Positions 24,618 to 34,158 of a stretch of 38,489 nucleotides of DNA are shown here, piece after piece. Under the pieces are notes generated by a model. It was not told where the DNA came from. It saw only the letters and a program-made list of their open reading frames with translations, and did not search any database. Position numbers and translations under genes: made by a program. Source of the stretch: an uncultured Bacteroidia bacterium (GTDB taxonomy: Bacteria; Bacteroidota; Bacteroidia; Bacteroidales; Prolixibacteraceae); the NCBI GenBank assembly GCA_903905505.1, contig CAIVGL010000056.1, positions 1 to 38,489 of the forward strand, given 5' to 3'. The first letter of the stretch is position 1; each line of letters starts with the position of its first letter.

Positions 24618-25879
24618 GACTCTTAAATAAAATAACACTCAACTTGCTGGCGATCTCCCTCTTCGTTTTTCTGATTGGGATGATGGCCTTTTACTATATT
24701 TTGCGCAAGCAGGTGGATCAAAATATCAATTTAGAGCTTCAAAATCGAGCATCCAGCATTACAAAAGAGTTCGATGCGGCCCATTCGTATGCCAATCAGC
24801 TGTCGAATATGAGCGACACGATCATCATCACACCGCTGAAAAACTTTCAGAAAGCTGAGAAATTTAGCGATACCTTACTCTTAAATCCCGAAACGAAGAA
24901 ATATGTCTTGTATCGCGAGCACGGCTTTGTGAACAGCATTCACGGTCAGAATTATTACATCCAGATCTTTAAACCTCTAGAGGAGAGCGATCGACTGATT
25001 GTCCGTATTGTGATGGTGATGAACCTGTTGGTTATGATGATCATCCTCACCTTGATTGTGGTCAACCGATATCTGTCGCGTCAGGACTGGAAAGTTTTTT
25101 ACGATACGATTGCGAAGATCAACAATTATGAGGTTAACTCAGACAAGGCTTTTGAGTTGCAAGAATCAGATATTAAAGAGTTTGAAGATCTGAATCGGGT
25201 GATTGTCACCATGACCAAACGGATAAAAAACGACTATCTAAATCTGAAGGAGTACATCGAAAATGCGTCGCATGAGATTCAAACACCCCTTGCGATCATC
25301 AATTCGAAGATGGAGCTCTTGCTGCAGTCGGGCGATATGCAAGAGAAACAATACAAATCGGTTGCCGAAGCGTATGAAGCTTCTAATCGTCTTTCGCGAC
25401 TGAACAAAACGCTTATTCTCTTGGCTAAGATTGAAAACAGGCAGTTTCCTGAACTTAAGCCTGTGAATCCAGCGATTATGATCAATCATCAGTTGGAAAG
25501 CCTGGAAGATCTGATCCATTCGAAGAAGATCAAGATCACCAAACTTCTTGATCCGGAAGCGACCATCTCCGTGAATCCCTATCTGGCTGAGATCTTGTTC
25601 GTGAACCTAATCAAAAATGCCATCCGTCACAACCTCACGGGAGGTCATCTGATTTTGGAACTCACGTCTCAAAGTTTGAAGATTGCCAATTCTGGATCGT
25701 CAACGCCACTCGATCCCGAGATGTTGTTTAAGCGCTTCCATACCTCGTCGTCGTCGCCAGAGTCGCTTGGCTTGGGCTTGTCGATTGTGCAAAAGATCTG
25801 CACCATGTATGGATTTCAGATCTCGTACCGCTACGAAGATGAACTGCACGTGATGCAAGTTAATTTTTCCAAAGCGTAG
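24614..25879 (+). CDS. Membrane sensor histidine kinase
   Basis: A 421-residue kinase. Two transmembrane segments (about 8-29 and 127-150) enclose a roughly 95-residue periplasmic sensor with no recognised domain. Then follow a HAMP-like linker, the dimerisation domain with His220 in ENASHEIQTPLAII, and the ATPase domain with the N box NLIKNAIRH (331-339) and the G box LGLGLSIVQKI. The G1 motif is replaced by NSG, as in several short Bacteroidota kinases. The start is TTG at 24614, in a 4-base overlap with the response-regulator stop; the next Met would cut into the first membrane segment, so TTG is preferred. Confidence 0.92.
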   Translation: MRLLNKITLNLLAISLFVFLIGMMAFYYILRKQVDQNINLELQNRASSITKEFDAAHSYANQLSNMSDTIIITPLKNFQKAEKFSDTLLLNPETKKYVLYREHGFVNSIHGQNYYIQIFKPLEESDRLIVRIVMVMNLLVMMIILTLIVVNRYLSRQDWKVFYDTIAKINNYEVNSDKAFELQESDIKEFEDLNRVIVTMTKRIKNDYLNLKEYIENASHEIQTPLAIINSKMELLLQSGDMQEKQYKSVAEAYEASNRLSRLNKTLILLAKIENRQFPELKPVNPAIMINHQLESLEDLIHSKKIKITKLLDPEATISVNPYLAEILFVNLIKNAIRHNLTGGHLILELTSQSLKIANSGSSTPLDPEMLFKRFHTSSSSPESLGLGLSIVQKICTMYGFQISYRYEDELHVMQVNFSKA

Positions 25880-26291
25880 CGCAAATCGCGTGACCGTTTT
25901 TCTCTGCTCCTACCCCTTCGAATCAAAATATTCGCTGAATTGAATTGTTTTGAAAAAAAATTAAAAAAAAATCATCTTTTTTTAATTCATAAACGATCTA
26001 AACAATTCGGCCCGGGTCGGTTTTTGAGATTTTAGACTTCACTGAAACTGAAAACAGACGCTTTCAAATTCAATTCTCAAAACCCTGCTATTCAGCACTT
26101 AAAAACAAGTCCTTGGCCAATCCGAGTCAAAGTTTACGACCGCAAATTTTATATTGTTAAGCTAATTTTATTTAGATTAAAAATCAATAAGGAGAGGCGT
26201 CCCCGAGCTTGCTTCAATTCTGTGTTTTACTTCAGATTTGCTTCAGATTCTATTTCTAAAATTGTACTCAAGATATCAAGAAAGCAAAAGC
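25880..26291. other. Gap between the kinase and hemA
   Basis: This 412-base gap has an AT-only hairpin (AATTAAAAAAA at 25959-25969 against TTTTTTTAATT at 25977-25987), which may act as a terminator for the first half of the cluster. The stretch 26150-26290 would hold a hemA promoter, but no exact TAnnTTTG box is present. Two similar copies of TTGCTTCA-x-ATTCT-type sequence lie at 26209 and 26238. Confidence 0.45.
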
Positions 26292-27542
26292 ATGATCGGA
26301 TTAATTGGTTTAAATCATAAGTCGGCTCCCATCGACATCAGAGAGAAGTTTGTATTTTGCGAAGAGGATATCAGACGGTTTGTTCCCCAGCTCTTAACAC
26401 AAGGTATTGCGGGTGCGGTGGTTGTTTCAACCTGTAATCGGACTGAGATCTACTTCGAACTTAAAGAGCACGCTTCAGCTGCTGATTTTGAACAAATCAT
26501 CAACACCCTTATACAGTACCGCAAAGCAAATGCGGAGGTAAAAGCCCATTTCTATCACATGAAAAACGAAGAGGCTGTAAAGCATCTCTTCCGCGTGGTA
26601 TCGGGTCTTGACTCTATGGCGCTTGGCGAATACCAGATAGTTGGTCAGATTAAAGAGGCTTTTAGTATCAGTCAGAGCAATCAACATTGCAGTTCAATCC
26701 TCTATAAGCTATTTAACGAAGCGCTAAAGACTGGAAAAGATATCAGAACCAATACTGCACTGAATAAAGGTGCCGTTTCAATGAGTTATGCTGGCGTAGA
26801 GCTTGCCGGTCAGAAACTTCAAAACCTAACCTCTCACCCAGTATTGTTAGTGGGCGCAGGTCAGACCAGTGAGTTGACCTTATTAAACTTGATTAAAAAA
26901 GAGTGCACCCAATTTACTGTGATCAATCGCACACAGGAGAAAGCGTGTGAACTAGCAGAGAAATACCATTGTAAAGTAGCGAATTTCGATCAACTTGAAG
27001 AGCTACTTCGGACCAATGACATCATCATAACCTCTACAGCCTCAAAGAAACCATTGTATACCGAAGAGATGGTGACTCGGGCTATGAAGGAACGGAACAA
27101 TCAACCCCTCTTATTTATCGACCTTTCGGTTCCACGTAATGTGGTCAATGAGGTCGGCGCCATCGAAAATGTGCATGTGTATGATGTGGATGCCTTAAAT
27201 GGGGTGATCGACGACAATTTAGAGCGTCGCAAAGGGGAGATCTCACATGCCGAACAGATCATTGAAGAGTCGGTATTGGAATTTACCCAATGGCAATCGA
27301 TTCAAGTTTTAGTCCCTACGTTTCAGAATATCTCCACCCGTTTTCAAGAGATTAACAAAACCATGCTTGACAGCTATGTTAAGAATCAAAATGAAGCAGA
27401 CCATGAAAAAGCTGCTGCTTACGGCGAATTAATTACGAAAAAAATTATTGGCCTTATGATCGAGAATGTAAAGACGGTCACCAATAATGGACAAGAGCAA
27501 GAGTACGTTTTAATGCTTAATAAGTTATTCGCGCAAAATTGA
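26292..27542 (+). CDS. hemA: Glutamyl-tRNA reductase
   Basis: A 416-residue enzyme from the ATG at 26292 (an upstream TTG at 26238 would add 18 residues of no family likeness). It reduces the glutamate of glutamyl-tRNA to glutamate-1-semialdehyde, the committed step of the C5 route (EC 1.2.1.70). The catalytic Cys48 lies in STCNRTEIY, the substrate motif in GLDSMALGEYQIVGQ, and the NADPH-binding site in VLLVGAGQTSE. The gene overlaps hemC by one base, so translation is coupled. HemA is usually the regulated step, so control of this gene matters most for the pathway. Confidence 0.97.
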   Translation: MIGLIGLNHKSAPIDIREKFVFCEEDIRRFVPQLLTQGIAGAVVVSTCNRTEIYFELKEHASAADFEQIINTLIQYRKANAEVKAHFYHMKNEEAVKHLFRVVSGLDSMALGEYQIVGQIKEAFSISQSNQHCSSILYKLFNEALKTGKDIRTNTALNKGAVSMSYAGVELAGQKLQNLTSHPVLLVGAGQTSELTLLNLIKKECTQFTVINRTQEKACELAEKYHCKVANFDQLEELLRTNDIIITSTASKKPLYTEEMVTRAMKERNNQPLLFIDLSVPRNVVNEVGAIENVHVYDVDALNGVIDDNLERRKGEISHAEQIIEESVLEFTQWQSIQVLVPTFQNISTRFQEINKTMLDSYVKNQNEADHEKAAAYGELITKKIIGLMIENVKTVTNNGQEQEYVLMLNKLFAQN

Positions 27543-29254
27543 TGGTTCAGAAGACGGTTAAAATTGGAACAAGGGGCAGTAAATTAGCGCTTTATCAAGC
27601 ATTTCTGGTCCAGGAAGGACTTCAGAAAGAGTTCCCCAACACAAACTTTTCCATTGAGATTATAAAAACCAAAGGAGATCAGATCTTGGATGTGGCCTTG
27701 TCGAAAATTGGCGATAAAGGGCTATTCACCAAGGAGATGGAGACGGCACTTTTCAATGGAGAGATCGACATGGCGGTCCATAGTTTGAAAGATCTACCCA
27801 CCAAATTTCCAGAGGGCGCTAAGCTCGGAGCGGTTCTTAAACGGGGCGATATCCGTGATGCGCTGGTAACCCTTGATGGACGAAAAATCAAAGACCTAAC
27901 CTCCGACGATATTATTGCCACCTCAAGTCTTCGACGTAAAGCACAACTGCTGCGGATCAACAAAGATTTTCAAATTATTGAGATTCGTGGTAACGTAAAC
28001 ACCCGTATTCGGAAGATGCAAGAGGGGTATTGCACAGCCATGGTGATGGCTGGGGCAGGTCTTCAACGATTAGAAATGGGTGAACATATCTCTGAATTCT
28101 TCGAGCCAGAGCTGATGATACCGGCTTGCAGTCAGGGTGCCATTGCGGTGGAGATCCGGATTAATGATGCCGAAATTGAAAATATTGTAGCCCAAATAAA
28201 TGACCAGACCACCTATCAAGCCACGGAAGCTGAACGGGCCTTTCTGGGCACTTTAGAAGGAGGATGTCAGATTCCAGTAGGGAGCTATACCAAGATCGAC
28301 GGTGATAACTTCGAAATCACCGGATTTATTTCCAGCATCGACGGGACAAAATATCTTCAGAAAACAGCCAATGGCTCTTTAGCACAGGCAACTTACCTAG
28401 CCGCAAAGCTAGCCAACGACTTATTCAAAAGCGGTGGATCCGAAATACTTACAGAGATACGAATTGAGACTGCTCAAGATCCGCATGCTGAATTGCCATT
28501 AAAAGAGAAGGTGATCATCTCAACCAGAGCCTTAGAAGCCAGTGATACCTTGCCTAGCATTATTCAGGCGAGCGGAGCAAAGGTGATCTCCTTTCCGATG
28601 ATTGAGATTATCCCAGCGCCACTGACAGATCAACTTAAAAATACGATCGAGAACTTAAATCAATTTGATTGGGTCTTCTTCACCAGTAAAAATGGGGTGG
28701 TGAACTTCTTCAAACAGCTGATCGACATTAAAGGGAGTTCTGATCTTCCTTCAACGCTGAAACTAGCTGTCATTGGATATAAAACGGCCCTTGAACTCGA
28801 ATATTATGGCTATGCCCCCACTTTTATCAGTGCGGAAAATACGGCGGAGGAATTAATCAACCGCTTTTGTGCCACGATCAATCCAAGAGATCTTAATATC
28901 TTACTTTCGTTAGGGAATCTTGCTGATAACACCCTTGAAGATCGACTTAAAAAAGAGAATGAAGTAAGTCGGATCAATGTCTATCAGACTGTTAAACCAA
29001 GCCAGGTTGATCCGAAAATCCTAGCAATCATCAAAAACAACCAATACGACCTCATCGTCTTCACCAGTCCTTCGACGTATCACAATTATTGTGAGGTGGC
29101 TGGGGCCGATGGCTTGAAAGAGTTAAAAATGGCCAGCATTGGTTCAATAACAACTAAAGCAATTCAGAAATCGGGCTTTGAACCTCTGTTCACCGCACAG
29201 AAATCGAATGCCGAAGGTATACGAGATGCAATTTTAGACTTTTATAAATCTTAA
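27542..29254 (+). CDS. hemC/hemD: Fused porphobilinogen deaminase and uroporphyrinogen-III synthase
   Basis: A 570-residue two-domain enzyme from the ATG at 27542. Residues 1-310 are HemC: Asp84 in AVHSLKDLP and the cofactor-bearing Cys242 in EGGCQIPVGS fall at the same positions as in the E. coli enzyme. Residues about 322-570 are HemD (EKVIISTRALEASDTLP, then FDWVFFTSKNGVVNFF, then YDLIVFTSPSTYHNYC). The first domain makes hydroxymethylbilane and the second closes it to uroporphyrinogen III, so fusion may channel the unstable intermediate. HemC-HemD fusions are known in Bacteroidota. No separate hemD gene is present. Confidence 0.95.
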   Translation: MVQKTVKIGTRGSKLALYQAFLVQEGLQKEFPNTNFSIEIIKTKGDQILDVALSKIGDKGLFTKEMETALFNGEIDMAVHSLKDLPTKFPEGAKLGAVLKRGDIRDALVTLDGRKIKDLTSDDIIATSSLRRKAQLLRINKDFQIIEIRGNVNTRIRKMQEGYCTAMVMAGAGLQRLEMGEHISEFFEPELMIPACSQGAIAVEIRINDAEIENIVAQINDQTTYQATEAERAFLGTLEGGCQIPVGSYTKIDGDNFEITGFISSIDGTKYLQKTANGSLAQATYLAAKLANDLFKSGGSEILTEIRIETAQDPHAELPLKEKVIISTRALEASDTLPSIIQASGAKVISFPMIEIIPAPLTDQLKNTIENLNQFDWVFFTSKNGVVNFFKQLIDIKGSSDLPSTLKLAVIGYKTALELEYYGYAPTFISAENTAEELINRFCATINPRDLNILLSLGNLADNTLEDRLKKENEVSRINVYQTVKPSQVDPKILAIIKNNQYDLIVFTSPSTYHNYCEVAGADGLKELKMASIGSITTKAIQKSGFEPLFTAQKSNAEGIRDAILDFYKS

Positions 29255-29265
29255 AATCTACGATT

Positions 29266-30243
29266 ATGACTTTTCCGGTAACCCGTTTAAGACGATTAAG
29301 ATACAACGCTGTATTGCGACAAATGGTCACTGAGACGAAGCTTTCGGCAGATGATTTTGTGATGCCCCTATTTGTGGTATCCGGAATAAATGTTCGAAAT
29401 CACATCAACTCGATGCCTGGCAACTACCAATTATCGGTTGATCAATTGGTTGAAGAGTGTCGGACAGTCTATGCTGCAGGGGTTAAGTCAGTCTTGCTTT
29501 TCGGCATACCGGCTACAAAAGATGAAGATGGCACGGTGGCTTGTCAGCATAACGGAATCGTACAGCAAGCTATCCGGGCCTTGAAAAAAGATAACAAAGA
29601 GCTTTACTTGATTGCCGATGTCTGCAACTGTGAATACACCACTCACGGTCATTGCGGTACCATTATCGATGGGGATGTTGACAACGATCTAACCTTGGTG
29701 ACCTTAGCCAAACAGGCTGTTTCACTAGCTGAGGCGGGTGCCGACATGATTGCACCAAGCGATATGATGGATGGACGAGTGGGTGAGATTAGAGCTCAAC
29801 TCGATGCGGCAGGTTTCAATAAAATACCGATTATGGCCTATTCGGCGAAGTATGCCTCTGGTTTTTATGGTCCGTTTAGGGAAGCAGCTGAGAGTGCTCC
29901 GCAATTTGGTAATCGGGCCACATACCAGATGAATCCTGCCAATACCAACGAAGCGATTCGCGAGGTTGAGCAAGATATCTTGGAAGGTGCCGATATCGTG
30001 ATGGTCAAGCCAGCGCTTAGCTATTTAGACGTCATCCATCGGGTGAAAAATGAGTTTAACCTTCCGGTGGCTGCCTATAATGTCAGTGGAGAGTTTTCGA
30101 TGGTTAAGGCAGCTGCAGAGAAAGGGTGGATCGATGGTCCGCGTGTGATGATGGAGATTTTAACCTCGATTAAACGTGCCGGTGCCGATATCATCATCAC
30201 CTATCATGCGGTGGAAGCAGCCAAAATCCTTAACGGGAAATAG
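29266..30243 (+). CDS. hemB: Porphobilinogen synthase (ALA dehydratase)
   Basis: A 325-residue enzyme (EC 4.2.1.24) that condenses two aminolevulinates. It has the zinc site Cys120/Cys122/Cys130 in ADVCNCEYTTHGHCG, the Schiff-base lysines Lys195 (IMAYSAK) and Lys248 (IVMVKPALSYLD), and the normal family length. It starts 11 bases after hemCD and is followed by hemL after 24 bases. Confidence 0.97.
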   Translation: MTFPVTRLRRLRYNAVLRQMVTETKLSADDFVMPLFVVSGINVRNHINSMPGNYQLSVDQLVEECRTVYAAGVKSVLLFGIPATKDEDGTVACQHNGIVQQAIRALKKDNKELYLIADVCNCEYTTHGHCGTIIDGDVDNDLTLVTLAKQAVSLAEAGADMIAPSDMMDGRVGEIRAQLDAAGFNKIPIMAYSAKYASGFYGPFREAAESAPQFGNRATYQMNPANTNEAIREVEQDILEGADIVMVKPALSYLDVIHRVKNEFNLPVAAYNVSGEFSMVKAAAEKGWIDGPRVMMEILTSIKRAGADIIITYHAVEAAKILNGK

Positions 30244-30267
30244 CCTATTTTATCTAAACAGAAGATT

Positions 30268-31560
30268 ATGCAATTCACAAAAAGTATAGCGGCATTTAAA
30301 AAAGCGCAAGAGCTAATCCCTGGCGGTGTCAACTCACCGGTTCGTGCTTTTAAAAGCGTCAATATGAACCCGGTGTTTATTCAAAAAGCCAAGGGAGCCG
30401 TCCTAACCGATATCGATGGCAATGAATACATTGATTTCTTATCCTCGTGGGGACCGTTAATCTTTGGTCATGCTCACGACAACATATTAGCTGCGATAGC
30501 TGAGGCCGCGCAAAAAGGGACCAGCTACGGGGCGCCAACAGAATACGAAACACGCATGGCGGAGCTTATTATTGAGATGGTTCCATCAATCGAAAAGGTG
30601 CGCATGGTATCGTCCGGTACAGAGGCAACGATGAGCGCCATAAGGCTTGCCAGAGGATTCACCGGAAGGGAAGCCATTATGAAATTTGCCGGCAATTACC
30701 ACGGTCATGGCGACAGTTTTCTAATCCAGGCCGGATCGGGTGCAATCACCTTAGGACTACCAAATAGTCCGGGCGTCACCAAGGGGACGGCTCGCGACAC
30801 CGTTATTGCGGAATACAACAACCTTGAATCAGTCAAAGCGATCTTCAGAGAGAAAGGAAATGAGATCGCAGCGATCATCGTAGAGCCGGTATCCGGTAAT
30901 ATGGGTGTGGTGGTTCCGTCACCAGGATTCCTGCAAGGGTTGCGTGAGATCACTAAAGAATATGGGGCCTTACTCATCTTTGATGAAGTGATCACCGGTT
31001 TCAGACTGGCTAAAGGGGGGGCTCAAGAACGTTATGGCGTACTGCCAGATCTGACCACATTGGGCAAAATTATCGGCGGAGGCCTTCCGGTAGGCGCTTA
31101 TGGCGGACGGAAAGAGATTATGGATATGCTGGCTCCACTAGGACCAGTATACCAAGCAGGGACTTTGTCGGGAAATCCTTTGGCTATGTCAGCAGGGATA
31201 ACGATGTTAACGATGATGAGAGACACGCCTGATTTTTATTCCGAGTTAGAACGTAAAGCGACGATTCTGGAAGCTGGTCTGCGCAAGAATCTTGCTGAGA
31301 CGGGTGTTAAGGCTGTTATTAACCGGGTAGGTTCGATGATGACGATGTTCTTTACCGATCATCACCAAGTAACCTCCTTAGACGAGGCGATGACATCTGA
31401 TACCGATAAATACGCGGCTTACTTTAAGCTGACACTCCAGAGTGGGTTCTACATCGCACCTTCGCAGTTCGAGTGTCTATTTATATCGTATGCGCATACC
31501 GACAAAAATATCCAGGATGCCTTAGCGGCGAATCTGAAGGCGCTAAAGGAGTTAAAGTGA
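30268..31560 (+). CDS. hemL: Glutamate-1-semialdehyde 2,1-aminomutase
   Basis: A 430-residue PLP enzyme (EC 5.4.3.8) that turns glutamate-1-semialdehyde into 5-aminolevulinate. The PLP lysine is Lys267 in [17 protein letters not shown]; other family blocks are [35 protein letters not shown] and [10 protein letters not shown]. With HemA it defines the C5 route. After it there is a 179-base gap before hemE, the longest within the second half of the cluster, so a separate promoter there is possible. Confidence 0.97.
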   Translation: MQFTKSIAAFKKAQELIPGGVNSPVRAFKSVNMNPVFIQKAKGAVLTDIDGNEYIDFLSSWGPLIFGHAHDNILAAIAEAAQKGTSYGAPTEYETRMAELIIEMVPSIEKVRMVSSGTEATMSAIRLARGFTGREAIMKFAGNYHGHGDSFLIQAGSGAITLGLPNSPGVTKGTARDTVIAEYNNLESVKAIFREKGNEIAAIIVEPVSGNMGVVVPSPGFLQGLREITKEYGALLIFDEVITGFRLAKGGAQERYGVLPDLTTLGKIIGGGLPVGAYGGRKEIMDMLAPLGPVYQAGTLSGNPLAMSAGITMLTMMRDTPDFYSELERKATILEAGLRKNLAETGVKAVINRVGSMMTMFFTDHHQVTSLDEAMTSDTDKYAAYFKLTLQSGFYIAPSQFECLFISYAHTDKNIQDALAANLKALKELK

Positions 31561-31739
31561 CTCAGAATTCCAATACAAACATTACTATAAATCAATATAA
31601 TTTAAATAAGAAATGTCACCAAATCTCAAAATTACACCAAATCAAGGAACAAGATAATTTCTTTGGTGTTCGTCGGTAGTCGCTTTGTGGCTTGGGGCCT
31701 TAGTGGCATAAAAAAGTATACATAAAATTTTAAATAAAT

Positions 31740-32774
31740 ATGGCTGATTCAATATTTGTAAAAACTCTAAAGGGAGAGAAGACAGAGCGACCGCCTGTCT
31801 GGTTTATGCGTCAAGCGGGAAGGGTGCTCCCTAGGTACCTTAAATTACGCGAATCGCATAGCTTCAGCGCGTTGATGCAATCACCAGAGCTGGCGGCAAA
31901 AGTTACGCTCTTACCCATCGATGATCTGGGTGTTGATGCAGCCATCTTATTCTCAGATATTCTGGTGATCCCTGAAGCATTAGGGATGGAGCTTAACTTC
32001 ACCGACTCGGGTCCGAAATTCGTGAAGCCGCTGAAAGAGCTTAGCGATCCAGCAAGCGCCTTGCATCCTGATGCCTCTAAGCTGGAGTATATCTATAACG
32101 CCATCGATGAGGTGATGAAAACAAAGCGTGACGACACCCCGCTAATCGGATTTTGTGGAGCGCCATTTACAACGCTTTGCTATATGGTTCAAGGGTTAAG
32201 CTCGAATCATAGCTTCCCCGATGCAGTAGGGATTCTTTACAAGGATAAAAAATCAGCACATAAAATATTGCACCAGATCACGGAGCTTTCGATAGAATAT
32301 GCAGTCAATCAGGTGAAGCATGGCATCTCGGCCTTTCAGATTTTTGAGACGCACGCTGGATTGATTCCATGTGAACTCTATTTTGAGATGATCATGCCTT
32401 ATGTTCGCAAGATTTCAGCTGCGGTTAAACAGGCCGGATGTCCGGTGATCTTCCTTCCCAAAGGGTTGGGAACGGGTATCGCAGATATCAAACCTGAAGA
32501 TACCGATTTCTTAAGCATCGACTGGCAGACTCCTCTTGAGGTGGCGCGTAAACTAGTTGATCCAGCAATCGGACTTCAAGGCAATCTAGATCCTCGACTA
32601 TTCTTAGCCGACCAAGCAACCATCAAAGAGACATTAGAACGTTATGTCGATTTCGGTTCTAAAAATCACAATTGGATTTTTAACGTAGGTCATGGCTTTA
32701 TCCCTGGAATACCATTTGAGAATGCCAAGATGGTGACAGACTGGGTGAAAGAAACGAATTGGAAAAGAGACTAA
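31740..32774 (+). CDS. hemE: Uroporphyrinogen decarboxylase
   Basis: A 344-residue enzyme (EC 4.1.1.37) that removes four carboxyl groups from uroporphyrinogen III. Family signatures are PVWFMRQAGRVLPRY near the N-terminus and GFCGAPFTTLCYMVQG in the middle, with the active-site loop near NVGHGFIPGIP at the end. It is separated from hemN by 3 bases. Confidence 0.97.
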   Translation: MADSIFVKTLKGEKTERPPVWFMRQAGRVLPRYLKLRESHSFSALMQSPELAAKVTLLPIDDLGVDAAILFSDILVIPEALGMELNFTDSGPKFVKPLKELSDPASALHPDASKLEYIYNAIDEVMKTKRDDTPLIGFCGAPFTTLCYMVQGLSSNHSFPDAVGILYKDKKSAHKILHQITELSIEYAVNQVKHGISAFQIFETHAGLIPCELYFEMIMPYVRKISAAVKQAGCPVIFLPKGLGTGIADIKPEDTDFLSIDWQTPLEVARKLVDPAIGLQGNLDPRLFLADQATIKETLERYVDFGSKNHNWIFNVGHGFIPGIPFENAKMVTDWVKETNWKRD

Positions 32775-32777
32775 AAG

Positions 32778-34154
32778 ATGAGCGTAAGTACTGAATTTTT
32801 GAATAAATACAATGTTTCGGGACCTCGATATACCAGTTATCCACCCGCAAACTTTTTCAACAATGCCTTTTCGGTATCTGATTACATCGGTGAGCTCAAA
32901 GCTTCGAATACTCAGACGCCCAAAGATATCTCGATCTATATTCATATTCCATTCTGTCCTTGCCGTTGTCATTTTTGCGGATGTAGCACCGTTATTGCAC
33001 AAAAGAAATCGATCGTAGAACAATATATCGATGCGATGAAGACGGAGATCTCGAATGTCGCGTCGCATCTCGATTTAAATCGGAAAGTTACCCAGATCCA
33101 TTGGGGCGGAGGCACTCCAAACTCCATCGAGATGGCCTTTATTCGGGACATCATGAACCATATCCGAGGCATCTTCACCATAGCTCCAAAAGCAGAAATT
33201 GCCATGGAGTGCAGTCCGGCTTACTTGGAATTTAGTGATATCGATGAGTTAGCTGAGATGGGCTTCAACAGGATGAGTCTGGGGATTCAAGATTTCCGCG
33301 AAGACGTCTTGAAGATTGTAAATCGGATGGGACCAAAACATCCTGTTCAAGATATTGTCGCTTACCTACGGACGAAAGGTTTTAGAGGGATCAACCTCGA
33401 TTTTATCTATGGTCTTCCTCTTCAAACTGCCGAGTCATTTAAGGAAACGCTTAAGCAAGCTATCGCGATAAGGCCTGATCGTATCGTAACATTCTCGTAT
33501 GCACATGTCCCTTGGGTGAAAAAAGCACAGAAGATACTAGAAAAGACTGGCCTACCAGGTCCTGAGGAGAAGATGGAAATGCTCATCAATACCATTGCTC
33601 AACTTGAGGAAGCAGGCTATATCTCTATCGGCATCGACCATTTTGTCCTTCCCGATGATGATCTGGCGATTGCCTACCAAGAGAAGAAACTACATCGGAA
33701 TTTCCAGGGCTATTGCACGCTCGAAACAACCGGACAAGTGTATGGCTTCGGTGCATCTGCGATAGGGCAATTTTGGGGTGCTTATGCGCAAAATATCAAA
33801 GAATTTCCTAAGTATATCGAGGCTATCGAATCAACTGGATATGCTATCGAAAGAGGATACAAGCTTAACAACGAAGAGCAGATCATCCGAACGATTGTCA
33901 ACAACATTATGTGTAATGGCGTATTGAGTTTTGACGAGGTTGCTGCGCAGTTTAATTTGAGTGGACAGGACATTAAAAATCTGGTTCGTTTTAATCCCAA
34001 AAACTTCAACGATTTTATCGTGGATGGGTTAATGGATTTAAAGGACGATCAGATTAGAGTCCATGACAAAGGATTTATTTTCGCCCGCAACATCGCGATG
34101 GCTTTAGATCCAGCGTTCAATCAAGAAGAGAATATTTATTCAAAGACCGTATAG
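32778..34154 (+). CDS. hemN: Coproporphyrinogen dehydrogenase, oxygen-independent (radical SAM)
   Basis: A 458-residue radical-SAM enzyme (EC 1.3.98.3). The iron-sulphur motif C-x3-C-x2-C-x-C is present as Cys60, Cys64, Cys67 and Cys69 (FCPCRCHFCGC), with an extra Cys62. Other HemN blocks are GGGTPNSI, RMSLGIQDF and INLDFIYGLP, plus YGFGASAIGQF near the C-terminus. The N-terminal PRYTSYPPA is a true HemN mark, distinguishing it from HemW-like proteins. It does the same step as HemF without oxygen. Four bases separate it from hemG. Confidence 0.96.
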   Translation: MSVSTEFLNKYNVSGPRYTSYPPANFFNNAFSVSDYIGELKASNTQTPKDISIYIHIPFCPCRCHFCGCSTVIAQKKSIVEQYIDAMKTEISNVASHLDLNRKVTQIHWGGGTPNSIEMAFIRDIMNHIRGIFTIAPKAEIAMECSPAYLEFSDIDELAEMGFNRMSLGIQDFREDVLKIVNRMGPKHPVQDIVAYLRTKGFRGINLDFIYGLPLQTAESFKETLKQAIAIRPDRIVTFSYAHVPWVKKAQKILEKTGLPGPEEKMEMLINTIAQLEEAGYISIGIDHFVLPDDDLAIAYQEKKLHRNFQGYCTLETTGQVYGFGASAIGQFWGAYAQNIKEFPKYIEAIESTGYAIERGYKLNNEEQIIRTIVNNIMCNGVLSFDEVAAQFNLSGQDIKNLVRFNPKNFNDFIVDGLMDLKDDQIRVHDKGFIFARNIAMALDPAFNQEENIYSKTV

Positions 34155-34158
34155 ATAC

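Noticed and set aside
26238-26291. N-terminal extension of hemA from TTG
   Set aside because: The 18 added residues match nothing, whereas the ATG at 26292 gives the standard MIGLIGLNHKSAP start.
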